A stretch of 64,000 bases of DNA from Promethearchaeota archaeon (GTDB lineage: Archaea > Asgardarchaeota > Lokiarchaeia > Sigyniarchaeales > SOKP01): positions 186,001 through 250,000 of the forward strand of contig JAEOUA010000008.1 in the NCBI GenBank assembly GCA_016839555.1, given 5' to 3'. Below are positions 18,850 to 28,914 of the stretch, in pieces. Each line of letters starts with the position of its first letter. Within the stretch, counting starts at the first letter, position 1. The notes under the pieces were generated by a model. It searched no databases and was not told the DNA's origin. It saw only the letters and a list, made by a program, of their open reading frames with translations. The position numbers and the translations under genes are program-made.

Positions 18850-19821
18850 ATGATATTAACTGCCCCAAGAGACAAGACAAAAAAAAGACTTTTCGCTGTT
18901 TCGGGTAATAAATGCTATTTCCCTAACTGTAATACTCCACTAGTTGATTTAGAGAGTGGAACTGTAACTGGAGAAATTTGCCATATTAAAGGTAAAAAAC
19001 CAGATTCTCCAAGGTAAGATCCCAACCAATCTGATGAGGAAAGACACGGATTTAACAACCTTATCCTTATGTGTGGATTTCACCATAAAGTAATAGATGA
19101 TGATCCAGATTCGTACACAGTTTCTCGATTGTTGGATATAAAGAAAACTCATGAACAATCAAACATTAGGGGTAAAGAACTAAGCGATAATGCTACTAAT
19201 TTATTTATAAAAAATGTTACTGACGATTCTATAATCTTTACACAGGATCAGAAAGGAGGGCAAGTCGCACATTCAATAATTAATATTAATTATAAGAATC
19301 GAGATAATATTGATAAAGAGAATAAGGATCGTTTAAAACAAGAAATAGTCAGAACCTTTGAAGAGGGTGATCTTCGATCATTTTATGCTTCAATTTTTGA
19401 TTTTGGGTTTAAGGAAATAACTAGAATCTTACAATGGATTGTAATTGAATCGTATGATGCATATAATGACGGTGTTAATATAGTTCAATTAGTAATTGAT
19501 AAGGGTGATAGAAGAGATGAAAAAGTGGGGGATATGATATTTCACAGGGGTATTGAAAAATATGAGATTCAATTTAGTCCAACAACTTGCCAAATTTTTT
19601 TTGATGTCCGACAATTTTCATGGTTTAATAAAGAGGGTAAAATAATTTTTGCTGGCGGATGGGATAGCCAATATTATGGTAGTTTGATGATGATGTATTT
19701 TAACAACCAAACGCAAAGATATGGATGGCATTCGGTTGAAAGACCTGATATTGAAGATCGAAGTGAAGAAGCAAGGAATAATATACTCATATATTTGAAA
19801 GAAAAATTAGGTGTAAATTGA
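18850..19821 (+). pseudogene. HNH endonuclease gene with one in-frame TAA
   Basis: From ATG 18850 the frame encodes a Cap5-like HNH module: KRLFAVSGNKCYFPNC, GEICHIKG, then DEERHGF, LILMCGFHHKVIDDD. A single TAA at 19015-19017 interrupts it where the homologue at 31846-32703 has Tyr (PRYDSNQ), a TAT-to-TAA change. After the stop the frame stays open to 19821. The middle holds the conserved linker DQKGGQVAHSIININ, and the C-terminal 170 residues are an unrecognised, probably sensor or effector, domain ending LKEKLGVN. HNH modules of this type serve as DNA-degrading effectors in CBASS. Without readthrough the N-terminal metal site is separated from the rest. Confidence 0.78.
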
Positions 19822-19947
19822 ATGAGATTTTATTAACGATAAATTATCTGAAAAAATTGAATAGATATTATTTATTATTGGATATTATGGTAAGTATTAA
19901 TGATCTAATTGTTAGAAAAGTAATTTGGGAAAACTATAAAATATCTT

Positions 19948-20601
19948 TTACCTAGCTCGATTGAAGATGTTAATTTCCCATCCATATTGAGATAACATTT
20001 GTTCTAGCATTTCTTCCACTTCTAAAGGAATCTTAAAGATATTACAAATATAATGGACAAACCTTCCTCTTATTATTTCAAGTTCTTTGTCTTTAATTTC
20101 AATTTTCTTGGAATTTCTATATATATCACCTTCAATCAGTATTTTATCAATTTGGTTTTTATTATTATTAAAGTGTTCTGCTAAGATTTTAAGATCTAAA
20201 TCAGGATTAACTAATTTTCTTTCATTCTTTAAAATCCATTCAAAAGAATAACATCCAATATAATCTACTACAATACTATGGGGTAATCCTATATGTAAAC
20301 CTCTTGTTGGTTTAAAATTTCCTGCATTTGCTATAATCTCCTTATTCTCGTCACATATCTTATCCAACAATGAATTAATTTGGAGCAATTTTTTAACTTT
20401 TTTATATCTAATTGCGATTTTAATATGCGGATCAAATTTTGGAGGGTAAAAATAATAAGTAAAGTAGCACCCATATACACATTCTTCTGTTTTTAATTTA
20501 CGAAGAAATTTATATATAACTGCTCCAAATTTATCTAAACCTTGCCTCGTATTTTTCGGATATGTGAAAATATCTCTATGTTGCAGATCGCCAAGCTCCA
20601 T
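19948..20601 (-). CDS. Unknown accessory protein
   Basis: A 217-residue soluble protein with ATG start. It has an alpha/beta N-terminal half (GLDKFGAVIYKFLRKLKTEE, YYFYPPKFDPHIKIAIRY) and a helical C-terminal half rich in Glu and Lys, including ELEIIRGRFVHYICNIFKIP. No catalytic motif is obvious. It is convergent with the HNH gene and divergent from the HEPN/SAVED/CD-NTase gene. A tiny ORF lies just upstream on the same strand (20658-20762). Membership in the neighbouring defence locus is likely but the function is unknown. Confidence 0.5.
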   Translation of the reverse strand: MELGDLQHRDIFTYPKNTRQGLDKFGAVIYKFLRKLKTEECVYGCYFTYYFYPPKFDPHIKIAIRYKKVKKLLQINSLLDKICDENKEIIANAGNFKPTRGLHIGLPHSIVVDYIGCYSFEWILKNERKLVNPDLDLKILAEHFNNNKNQIDKILIEGDIYRNSKKIEIKDKELEIIRGRFVHYICNIFKIPLEVEEMLEQMLSQYGWEINIFNRAR

Positions 20602-20657
20602 CTTAATTTGTCAATAATAATATTACATTATAACATATATACTTTAAGATTTATATT

Positions 20658-20762
20658 CTATACTATTTTAGAATCAAAAATATCTAATACTTCATCGAAA
20701 CTTTTACCGCTTAACTCTTGTATCTTTTGATTTCTATTGAAATGTCTTTCAGGATTAAACAT
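20658..20762 (-). CDS. Possible small ORF or gene remnant
   Basis: A 34-residue frame starting ATG (MFNPERHFNRNQKIQELSGK) and ending TAG. The frame also reads sensibly upstream (RFDRTQNIGL) toward a strong GGAGG sequence near 20794, but no normal start codon follows that GGAGG at correct spacing. It may be the tail of a lost gene or an antitoxin-sized protein for the next gene. The remaining sequence of the 357-bp gap (20602-20958) shows nothing else. Confidence 0.28.
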   Translation of the reverse strand: MFNPERHFNRNQKIQELSGKSFDEVLDIFDSKIV

Positions 20763-20958
20763 CAATCCAATGTTTTGAGTCCTATCGAATCTTACCTCCT
20801 TTATTATATAAATTATTATTTCTTTAACCTATAATACACACAATAGAAATATATTTTTATGTAACAAATAATGAATTAATAGAGAATTATATAATTCAAA
20901 TTAATAGATAGTAATTAGACTAAAATAATTAAAATAAAAAACAAAATAGGGATAAGCT

Positions 20959-22449
20959 GTGGAACCATCCATAACTAAAGTTTATAAAGCGCTAAAAGAT
21001 TCTTATAAATATATTGATTACCGTTGTGCATACTTTAAAGAAGGTAATGAATGGATAAGTATAGTGTCTGCTTTTAGATTCACACGTAAAGAATATGATA
21101 AATTAAATGAGTATCACGAAAGATTAAGGAAAATAACACATAATACAGAATGGTTTAAAATTAAATTTGAAATCTTAAACATTAAAGAATGGAGAGCAAA
21201 ATGGGAAGAAACTAAGAAAGAAGTTAACTTTTTAGAAGATAATTTTGATCTCAATTCATTAGACTTATTCATAAATATGGAGTATAATTCACATCCTCCA
21301 ATAACAAAAATTGATAGAAAATTTAATACAATTCAATTTAATGTTCGCTCCGCAAGGTATGAAGAACATCAAAAAAGGCTTGAATCTTTAAAGGAAAAAA
21401 AGGAATTAAGGAGTATGGGAGTCACATCTGTATATCCAATCATTAAAAATACTTTACAAATTGATTTTAATAAAACTTCACAAATATTCTCCATTTTCCT
21501 TTTTCCAATTTATATTAAATTTAAAGATGTTAAGTATAGGGGAGATAATCTTTCAGGTGAAATTGAATATCATAAGCTTTTTTCTAACTCTAACCTTATA
21601 GTTAAACATGATTTAAGAGGGACTAACGAAGGAATTATAAAAAATCTAAGATTGGAAGAAAAAATAAATTTAGATCAAGATTATTACACTACTCAATTCG
21701 ATATTAAAATCGATAAAGAATTACATCAAATCGAAGAAAATTTTTCTCAATTCATATTTAGCATTTACTTAAGCCCTTTAAATATGGAATTAACAGACTA
21801 TAAAATATTTGCTTATGATTCAGAACGGACTCAAGAGAAAAGAATATATGAGGAAGAAATAAAAAGTGTCGAGATCCTTAAGGAATCTCAAGATTTATTC
21901 ATTAAACTAAATATTAAGGACTTTCAATTATCTGAATATGATGAACTCATCAATTTAATTAATAGATCTGCTTATAATGACAAATACTATAGAATCCTCC
22001 CAATCTTACTCAGATGCCTTTTTGAAAACCTTTTATATGATATTTTTCAAACAGGTCTTAATGTAAAGCACACTGAATTTTTCTTTCTAAAAAACCAATA
22101 TAGATCAAGGGACTTTTCTCAGTTAATCGCACTATTAAATATTTTGAAGGATAAGGATTTTAAATTATATCATAGAGATACTCTTAACCAGAATATGATA
22201 GAAACTTTAAAAGAAATCCAAAAGTTTGGTAATTGGAGTGTTCACGATATTATAAGGCAAGTAGATAGAGATTTTGCTGACAATTGCGAACAAAAAGTAA
22301 ATAGAGTGTTATTAGCACTTTTAACATTATATAAGAAACTACAAGGTAAAAATTTAGAAATAAAGGATGAAGACACACTTAATAGAATTAAAAAAACCCT
22401 TAATCTTGTCAATCTTGATGATTCATTTAAATCCAAAATTACAAGATAG
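20959..22449 (+). CDS. HEPN/DUF4145-like protein, in frame with downstream SAVED-CD-NTase
   Basis: A 496-residue frame from GTG 20959 to TAG 22447-22449. Residues about 1-310 are unrecognised alpha/beta sequence. From about 330 it looks like a DUF4145/HEPN-type helical domain: ILLRCLFENLLYDIF, then GNWSVHDI with the conserved Asn and His, then VNRVLLALLTLYK. The usual catalytic Arg before the Asn is not seen, so ribonuclease activity is doubtful. The frame continues without any start codon into the SAVED/CD-NTase part after the TAG, implying one ancestral polypeptide of about 954 residues. HEPN-type domains are common in defence and abortive infection. Confidence 0.6.
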   Translation: MEPSITKVYKALKDSYKYIDYRCAYFKEGNEWISIVSAFRFTRKEYDKLNEYHERLRKITHNTEWFKIKFEILNIKEWRAKWEETKKEVNFLEDNFDLNSLDLFINMEYNSHPPITKIDRKFNTIQFNVRSARYEEHQKRLESLKEKKELRSMGVTSVYPIIKNTLQIDFNKTSQIFSIFLFPIYIKFKDVKYRGDNLSGEIEYHKLFSNSNLIVKHDLRGTNEGIIKNLRLEEKINLDQDYYTTQFDIKIDKELHQIEENFSQFIFSIYLSPLNMELTDYKIFAYDSERTQEKRIYEEEIKSVEILKESQDLFIKLNIKDFQLSEYDELINLINRSAYNDKYYRILPILLRCLFENLLYDIFQTGLNVKHTEFFFLKNQYRSRDFSQLIALLNILKDKDFKLYHRDTLNQNMIETLKEIQKFGNWSVHDIIRQVDRDFADNCEQKVNRVLLALLTLYKKLQGKNLEIKDEDTLNRIKKTLNLVNLDDSFKSKITR

Positions 22450-23823
22450 AAGATAATAATTCAAGAGGATATTACACCTATTGATGAGAAAAGTGTAATT
22501 AAGTCTCTTCAACCTGATAAGGCAGCTGATGATGAAATAAAATTAGAGTGTAATATTCAAAAAAGTAATTGGAATAAAATAAAGACATATTTACAAAATC
22601 ACATAAATAATCTTTTTAATGAGAAGGAATATTATCAATTTGCAATATCTTCACTTGCTCGGATCTCGTGTGCCGTGTATTTGGGATATCTCCTTACAAA
22701 TCGTGTTAAAATTAGATATTCTCAATATCAAAGTGATTCACAGGTCTGGAATTGGTTAAAGGCTTTAGATAATTTAGACTTACCTAAATTACATACTTCG
22801 GGCTTGATAAAGAAAGAAAAGAGCAAGATTAACGAAATTATTATAAAAATATCTCTTTCAGCGAAAATTTTAGATGACCAAATCAACGAATTAGAATTGG
22901 ATATAAGAGATAAGATTGAAATTACTATAGATAACCCTTCGGAAGATTGGCTTAAATCAGAGAGTCAAATAGTTGATCTCGGTAAGTCATTTAGGGAAAT
23001 CCTAACCAATCTAAGGATAAATACTCCTAACTTAAATAAGATTCATTTATTCTATGCCGATCCAACTGCAGGTGCGATTGTGATAGGAAGACAAATCAAT
23101 CCTAGTATGAATCCCATAGTTCAACTCTATGAGTTTGATAGAAAAAAAGTTCCTAATTATCAAAAAATTCGAGATCAACTCGAAAAACCAACTGTTTATT
23201 ATGCAGGCTCTTTTCGAAAGAAAACTATGATTAATGTTAGTTATGATCTTGACATTATCCTATATTGGTCATCAAAGGCTTCCAGTACAATTAAAGAGTT
23301 TTATACTAAAGTTGGTATGGAGTTACAAAGGAATTGGAAAAGATTACGAGCAAAAAAAGTTGGATGGGAAATAGTTTTTAAAGGGGATTTTCATATTGAT
23401 GTAATATCAGGTAAAAGAAAGCATAAGAGTTATCGGGAAGCTTATTTATATAATCGAGAGATTGATGGAAAGTTTCTAACAAGCATAAATAAGCAAGTGA
23501 ATTATATAAAACGCCGTCGGCGAGGTGATGTTATCAAATTAATCAAACTATGGAAAAAAAGAAAATAAGTTCCTATTAAAACTTTTATATTAGAACTAAT
23601 GGTTGTTCGAGGGTGTAAAGATTTGCCTCGTAAAGAACTTGAACCTCAATTAGGAGGAGCACTTAAATATATATCAGATAATATTACTAAAATTAGACTT
23701 GAAGACCCAGCTAATCCTCAAAATATTATTTCAGACGATCTAACGAAGGAGGAAAAGAATCGTATTAGAAACCTTGCAAATCAAGCTTTAAATGCTAAAA
23801 ATTGGAATCAAGTGTTTTTTTAA
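22450..23823 (+). pseudogene. SAVED domain fused to CD-NTase (CBASS-type), with an in-frame TAA
   Basis: The frame continues directly from the TAG at 22447 with no ATG, GTG or TTG until GTG 22675. SAVED signatures appear first: FAISSLARISCAVYLGYLL, VWNW, IIIKISLSAKI and IHLFYADPTAGAIVIGRQI (a cyclic-oligonucleotide sensor fold). A CD-NTase follows: GSFRKKT (GS at about 23206), YDLDIILY (catalytic Asp pair at 23245-23253) and FHIDVIS (third Asp at 23398). A TAA at 23566-23568 interrupts KLWKKRK-stop-VPIKTFILEL, after which the typical CD-NTase C-terminus continues in the same frame (EDPANPQN, then NWNQVFF). SAVED is normally fused to effectors, so its fusion to the cyclase is unusual. Domain calls are secure; a functional state needs readthrough. 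Confidence 0.82.
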
Positions 23824-23834
23824 TTACTAGAAAA

Positions 23835-23854
23835 GTTGCGATGCAACCCCTTTT
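23835..23854 (+). terminator. Hairpin plus T-tract after the CD-NTase gene
   Basis: GTTGC-gat-GCAAC forms a tight 5-bp stem, followed after CCC by TTTT, 11 bp after the stop at 23823. It sits between convergent genes and is a plausible terminator. Confidence 0.5.
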
Positions 23855-23879
23855 ATTACTTTCTTAATTATGCAAAAGG

Positions 23880-25898
23880 TTAAATTTCCTCTATTTTCTC
23901 TTTTGGTTTATAGGTAATTTCATAAAAATAAAGAAATTGGATTAAATCATCTTTATTGAAAGGTATAAATCGTTTATTAGTTGCTTTACATAAATTTAAA
24001 GCTTCTGAAATAAAATTATGTGAAGTCGGTTTGTTATTAGCAAAAAAAATTATTTTTACTGTATTTCTTTGAGTTAATTTATTAACTTGGATAGAAGCAT
24101 TGTTATATTGGTTTTGTGTATTCAGATTAGTTGCTTTTAAAACTATGGCTTTTCCTTCATTTTCAGAGATCCAATAGCAATCTGCTAATTCTTCGGCACA
24201 ATGTGGTAATACTTCTTTTCCTAAAGGAAAAGAAAAAAGTTTAGTAAGACATATTTTATTGGGATATTTCCAACATTCTTCACAATCTTTAGCAGTAATT
24301 TCTTTACCACACTTTTCTTTTAATTTTTCAATCTTTTCTTGAATAATCGAATACTTTTTTGGACCAATTTCTTTTATAAACGATTTTTGTGTCTTTAAAA
24401 AATTAAAGTATTTCTTTTTTATTTTCTCATCTTCTAAATCTAGATACTCTAATTTTACAGATTGATAAAAAGGATTTTTGTATTCCACTCTATTTAGCTC
24501 ATTGTCAAGAGGGCATAACTCAGGATCTCCGCACCATTGGATTTTAATTACAAATTCTCCTTGGTTAAGGTTTATAATCTCTTTTCTCAACCCCTCTGAA
24601 GGAACATCATATCGATTTCCATTAATTAACGTTTTACAACGGAAGGAAGTTAAATATTGTTCATCAACATCCCATTTAAATTCAATATATTTTTTTCCTT
24701 CAATTTCTTCAAATTTAGGTTCTGGAAACTGAAAAGATTTAACAGGAAAAACAATTGTAAAATTTGGCTGATCTAGAACATTAAGGTTTATGCCCATAAA
24801 ATTATTAACTTTATCCGTTATATCAATCAAGGAGCCCCCTTCACCCTGAAATTCAATATTCTCAAAATCTCGATGTGAAAATTTCATATCATGATATTGA
24901 TCTAAATGGTCAAAGAAAATAAAGTTGATTAGATCAGCGCATAATATTCTTGCATAATCAAAATTTCCCCTTATTTTCTCCTTAAATTTTTTATTAAAAA
25001 AATAAGGTGGGACAGAGTAAACAAATTCAAGTATATAGTTATTAAAATTATATATTAGAAATGGATTGATTTCTAGCTTATTTTCTAAATCATTAAAGGA
25101 TAAAATCTCTTCAAATAAGCCAATCCGATTGTGTTTTGAAAAAATAGGTTCTTTCTGTTCAAGATCAGCATCAGTAAAATCAATTCTAAAATATAAAATC
25201 TCATTTATGCCATAATATTCTGAAGGTTTATTTATCCCATTTGGATTATAAGCCACTATTCTTACACGATTATTATTATAAGGCTCAAATAGAAATGATT
25301 CTTTAGTATCATTAGCTAGTTTTAATAATGTCTTGAAATTCCAATATGGACAAAAGGATGAAAATATCTCTCTTCCTTTACTCGTTAAATCAATAGTAAC
25401 TATGGTTCCCGCTAATAAATCAGTAGAACGATAGATCAAATCCAAATCTTCGAGTAATGCTAATAAAAAATTTGCCTTATAATCAGGTCTAATAGGAATA
25501 AGATTAAAAAATGTATCATCAAATGGATCTCCTATATGCTTCTTATGGTATTCTTCAATATAATTGAGTAATTTACATAATAAAATAATGTAATTTAGTT
25601 TATGTTCAATAAACTTTTCATAATAAATATAGGTCTTTAATCTAAGTCCATTATTGATTGTTAAATCTTTTTTTTCAAGTCGTTCCAAACCAATTTTTAA
25701 TTGATCATTGATTTCTAACTTTTTTGGTTTGGGAATCTTAAGTGTCCTTAAAGAATGATGAAGATATTGCAAATTTTTTAAAAATTTCTCACAATAGACC
25801 TTGATTACTTCTATTTCCTCTTTTATAAAATCATCAATTTCAAATTCAAAAATAGTTTTGGGCTCAAAAATAGAATCTATATGATTTTTAAAATCCAT
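23880..25898 (-). CDS. Unknown large protein with Cys cluster and Mrr-like C-terminus
   Basis: A 672-residue soluble protein with ATG start. The N-terminal 200 residues are helical, the middle is mixed, and a Cys-rich block near residues 535-585 (KCGKEITAKDCEECWKYP, then a CAEELADC element) could bind zinc or an iron-sulfur cluster. The last 90 residues read GKAIVLKATN, IQVNKLT, KIIFFANNKPTS, an arrangement compatible with a restriction-endonuclease-like (Mrr-type) fold, although the catalytic Asp/Glu-x-Lys is not clear. It is convergent with the SAVED/CD-NTase gene. A defence role is inferred from context only. Confidence 0.5.
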   Translation of the reverse strand: MDFKNHIDSIFEPKTIFEFEIDDFIKEEIEVIKVYCEKFLKNLQYLHHSLRTLKIPKPKKLEINDQLKIGLERLEKKDLTINNGLRLKTYIYYEKFIEHKLNYIILLCKLLNYIEEYHKKHIGDPFDDTFFNLIPIRPDYKANFLLALLEDLDLIYRSTDLLAGTIVTIDLTSKGREIFSSFCPYWNFKTLLKLANDTKESFLFEPYNNNRVRIVAYNPNGINKPSEYYGINEILYFRIDFTDADLEQKEPIFSKHNRIGLFEEILSFNDLENKLEINPFLIYNFNNYILEFVYSVPPYFFNKKFKEKIRGNFDYARILCADLINFIFFDHLDQYHDMKFSHRDFENIEFQGEGGSLIDITDKVNNFMGINLNVLDQPNFTIVFPVKSFQFPEPKFEEIEGKKYIEFKWDVDEQYLTSFRCKTLINGNRYDVPSEGLRKEIINLNQGEFVIKIQWCGDPELCPLDNELNRVEYKNPFYQSVKLEYLDLEDEKIKKKYFNFLKTQKSFIKEIGPKKYSIIQEKIEKLKEKCGKEITAKDCEECWKYPNKICLTKLFSFPLGKEVLPHCAEELADCYWISENEGKAIVLKATNLNTQNQYNNASIQVNKLTQRNTVKIIFFANNKPTSHNFISEALNLCKATNKRFIPFNKDDLIQFLYFYEITYKPKEKIEEI

Positions 25899-26040
25899 TT
25901 TCTTCTAAAACTTTTATTCATTATGAATAATTTAAAACTAAAAGTTATATAGAGTTAATTAATAAATTCATAATAATTCATTTTATTAAAATTATAGTTT
26001 CCATCCTAACAATAAAATTAATTTAGTTGCTGCACCTTTT

Positions 26041-26597
26041 ATGAGTTTTGAGACAGAACAAAAAAATATGGAAAGACTACTTTAAAGTCGCTTAATTCTT
26101 TTTTATTACCTACTAAGCAAGAAATTCAAATGACTGATTGTGGAGAATATATTTTTTTCTTGGATGCATTACAGGGAATAGATGCATTACTTTAGATGCC
26201 GATTTTTAGGAAAGGAATTACTGCTACATCTTTTGAGGCGCCTAATGTATCCCATAAGTCTTTTATAATAGAGGGAAATATTACTCATAGTTCACTTTGA
26301 AGTCCAGTTCTTTTGCTTAAGAAAACATTCATGAGTAACCGAGTCTTGCTTTTAGTAGTATTGACAGAAAGATTGAAGATCTTTAAACCTATATATGAAG
26401 ATAAAGAATATTTTGGTTCAGAATCAAATCAAGAGGATAAAACCGAATTATTAAGAGAATATAATGATTTGGATGTTGTTATTAATTCACAATTAATTCC
26501 CGAATTATTAAAAAAATCTATATCCGTTTACATAGAAAGAGGTAATTTTTCAAATATTAGCAAAAAAGATTTGGAATTATTTTATAATTCTGATTAA
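26041..26597 (+). pseudogene. Decayed gene with in-frame TAG and TGA
   Basis: ATG 26041 opens a short frame that stops at TAA near 26083. A one-base frame change lets the protein continue in another frame as SLNSFLLPTKQEIQMTDCGE, through TAG 26193-26195, MPIFRKGITATSFEAPNVSH, TGA 26298-26300, and a 94-codon tail ending at 26597. The parts clearly form one former protein of about 185 residues, of unrecognised family. A second remnant of its C-terminus lies at 12040-12200. It sits just upstream of the helicase gene, which is on the other strand. Confidence 0.6.
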
Positions 26598-26655
26598 ATT
26601 AACTAATGGATTTTAGTTGAAAATTATAAAAGTTGTGAGAAATAAATTATATTTT

Positions 26656-28497
26656 TTAGTATGTATAAAGATGTAGTTTAAATTTTGCTCTTGAACCTCC
26701 AATATATTTATCTCTCTTTAAATCTACTGATGTGTTTTTATTTAACAATAAGAAAACGATATCTCGTTCCAAACCTTTAAACCCTTGTATTGTTTTAAAG
26801 AGAGTCAAATAGTCTCCATTAATTTGTAGTCTCTTTCTTAATAAGGGGAGCTCCCTAATTTTATTGGGTTCTATGATGATAATCCTATTTACTGTACCTT
26901 GATCTTTCAGATAATAAACTTTATAGTACGAAAACTGTTGTCTGTATGCATTAGGTAAAATTTTATTCAATTTTTCATTTGAAAGAATTAAAATTTGGTC
27001 ATCCTTAATTCCATTATTCAAATATTTTTTCTTAATATATGCAATTGAATAGTGAAGAGCTTTTTTTCCAGAAGAGAAATGTTTTGCGCTCACTTTTAAT
27101 CCATTAATTTCAGAATAAGAAGAATAATTACCCAAATGTGTAGCATTTTTTATCCATTTTCCTATTTCAACCGTATTTCTGAGATTTTTATCTAATACAA
27201 TTAAATCTTGATCAGGGTTCATTCCAAATTGCGTTGAAATAAATTTATTAGTAAAAAGATTTTGAGATTCATCAAAAAAGATATATAGTATTGATTTTTT
27301 CTGATTTTTGAGCATTCTTCTAATAAGTGATGCAAGATCCGGATGAATATCCTGGGCTTCATCTATTAAAATTGCATCATAAATTTGTATTTCTGAAATA
27401 TCATCGAGGTTTTCGTTTAAAATATTTGCACTTTTTTCGAATTGAAAATTATTATTAAAGAAATATAATTGCTGCAAATCTTTCCCCCCTAGTAATGCTT
27501 TAGCAAGAATTTTTATAAGACTATGCAAAGTTAATATCGATATTTTTGTGGCCAATTTATCTGAATCAATATTTAATTTTTCGCATAGATACGATTCAAT
27601 TGAATCTCTCAATTCTTTATTAAAGCATAAAAAGAGAGTTTTTTTATCTTCTTTATATAATTGTATAGCTTTTTTCATTGCTATAAAAGTTTTTCCCGAA
27701 CCCGCGCTTCCTTTGAACATGCAATGCTTTTTCTGAGAGAGGGATGTTAACAAATAATCTTGAACTTGATTTAACTTTTCTAACTGTTGTTCTCTGATTT
27801 CATAGTAATGTTTTATATTTACATAAGTATTTATAGAAGGTGTGATAAGTTTTAAGAAAAAGGGTTTTATATTGGGATTAAAAACTCGATTGTTATAGAC
27901 CTCTAATAACGAAATTAAATAGTCTTCAAGTGGAGAAGGACCTATTTTCCCTATTCGTTTCCAATTATTTTCATCCTCTAAATCAGAGTAATCAAAAATT
28001 TTTGAAGGGGGTAAAGAGAGGGAAAAATCGTCTTTTATTTGGCAATCGGGAAAGAAGCACCCACAATTATAAGAAAGTGGAAAATCTAATCGCCCATTAA
28101 CATTTTTTAATAAATGGTTTTTATCAGCATTCTGGGAAGCTTTATTGATATATAAGTCTTTAATAAAATACATTGATTTCTGAGCTTGCCGTAATGGATT
28201 TGCTTTAAGCTGATGTTTTCTATTTGAAAGTAGTTCCCTTGAGTGATAACGATTATTTTCGAAAGTGATTAAGCCACCTTTTGCCTCGATTATCAAGAAG
28301 CCATAATTCGCATTAAAAATAAGAAAATCTGCCTCTCCGTGCTCTTTTCTTAAATCGCTTGCCCATTCGATTGAGTGCCATGCATACCAATCATTACTTA
28401 AATCATCCAACAAGGTATAAAATTTGATTTCTGATCTTGGTAGGTTTTTACTTCGTTGTTGTAATTCTTGTAATGTTTCTGGATATTTATGTACCAT
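26656..28497 (-). CDS. NERD nuclease-domain plus UvrD-like superfamily I helicase
   Basis: A 613-residue protein. The NERD domain (about residues 20-115) has PD-(D/E)xK-like residues D57, E71 and K73 in GEADFLIF and LIIEAKGG. The helicase part has Walker A GSAGSGKT (263-270), Walker B LIDEAQD (D379/E380) and the later motif LDKNLRNTVEIG. It ends earlier than standard UvrD, with IQGFKGLERDIVFLLL as the motif V/VI region. NERD-helicases are typical defence-island enzymes that combine DNA cleavage and unwinding. A deleted second copy lies at 14931-15480, so this gene has been duplicated locally. ATG start. Confidence 0.85.
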   Translation of the reverse strand: MVHKYPETLQELQQRSKNLPRSEIKFYTLLDDLSNDWYAWHSIEWASDLRKEHGEADFLIFNANYGFLIIEAKGGLITFENNRYHSRELLSNRKHQLKANPLRQAQKSMYFIKDLYINKASQNADKNHLLKNVNGRLDFPLSYNCGCFFPDCQIKDDFSLSLPPSKIFDYSDLEDENNWKRIGKIGPSPLEDYLISLLEVYNNRVFNPNIKPFFLKLITPSINTYVNIKHYYEIREQQLEKLNQVQDYLLTSLSQKKHCMFKGSAGSGKTFIAMKKAIQLYKEDKKTLFLCFNKELRDSIESYLCEKLNIDSDKLATKISILTLHSLIKILAKALLGGKDLQQLYFFNNNFQFEKSANILNENLDDISEIQIYDAILIDEAQDIHPDLASLIRRMLKNQKKSILYIFFDESQNLFTNKFISTQFGMNPDQDLIVLDKNLRNTVEIGKWIKNATHLGNYSSYSEINGLKVSAKHFSSGKKALHYSIAYIKKKYLNNGIKDDQILILSNEKLNKILPNAYRQQFSYYKVYYLKDQGTVNRIIIIEPNKIRELPLLRKRLQINGDYLTLFKTIQGFKGLERDIVFLLLNKNTSVDLKRDKYIGGSRAKFKLHLYTY

Positions 28498-28601
28498 TAA
28501 AAACGCCTAACATTTAATTTCTTGCTATATATAATTATATTCTAACCCTTCTATTTAAATGAAAAACTCCTATTAATTAGTAATTTAATGATTATTCTTG
28601 G

Positions 28602-28752
28602 ATACGCAGCACCCCCATTTACATAGGGAAGATTTTTTCCCTAAAATTTTAAAGAAAGAATTCTTCATATTACCCCTGCATACATAGGGAAAAGCAAATA
28701 TACTATTTTTTTTCGTTCTTTAAATACGCTACACCCCTATATGCATAAGGAA
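28602..28752. CRISPR. Degenerate three-repeat CRISPR-like array, 61-bp period
   Basis: Three copies of a degenerate unit of about 29 bp (CACCCCCATTTACATAGGGAA, TTACCCCTGCATACATAGGGA and CACCCCTATATGCATAAGGAA types) have their CCCC blocks at 28612, 28673 and 28734, exactly 61 bp apart. Copies 1 and 3 also share ATACGC upstream. A CCCC/GGGA pairing gives a short hairpin, and 29 bp plus 32-bp spacers is the geometry of type I-E-like arrays. Repeats differ at many positions, no leader or cas gene is visible, and copies at -61 and +61 are absent, so this is a decayed remnant at best. Confidence 0.5.
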
Positions 28753-28914
28753 AAAACTATAATTTTTATTAGAATTACCAATTACACTATACATTTTAGT
28801 TATTTTTAATCTCAGTATTTGGATGAGCGGAAACTTCATTGTTTATATTTATATAAATCTATGTTTTTTTATTAGAAAAAGACTATTTAAAAATCGGGTT
28901 TTTAATATAAAAAA

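Noticed and set aside
20542..20730. 62-residue plus-strand ORF
   Set aside because: Opposes the start of the 217-residue gene and a better minus-strand frame; no motif.
17895..22449. Full TAG recoding (amber as sense codon)
   Set aside because: Several intact genes (kinase at 46031, DeoR at 53046, CPBP at 30722) end at TAG with poor or short readthrough sequence, and nearby dead genes carry TAA and TGA as well.
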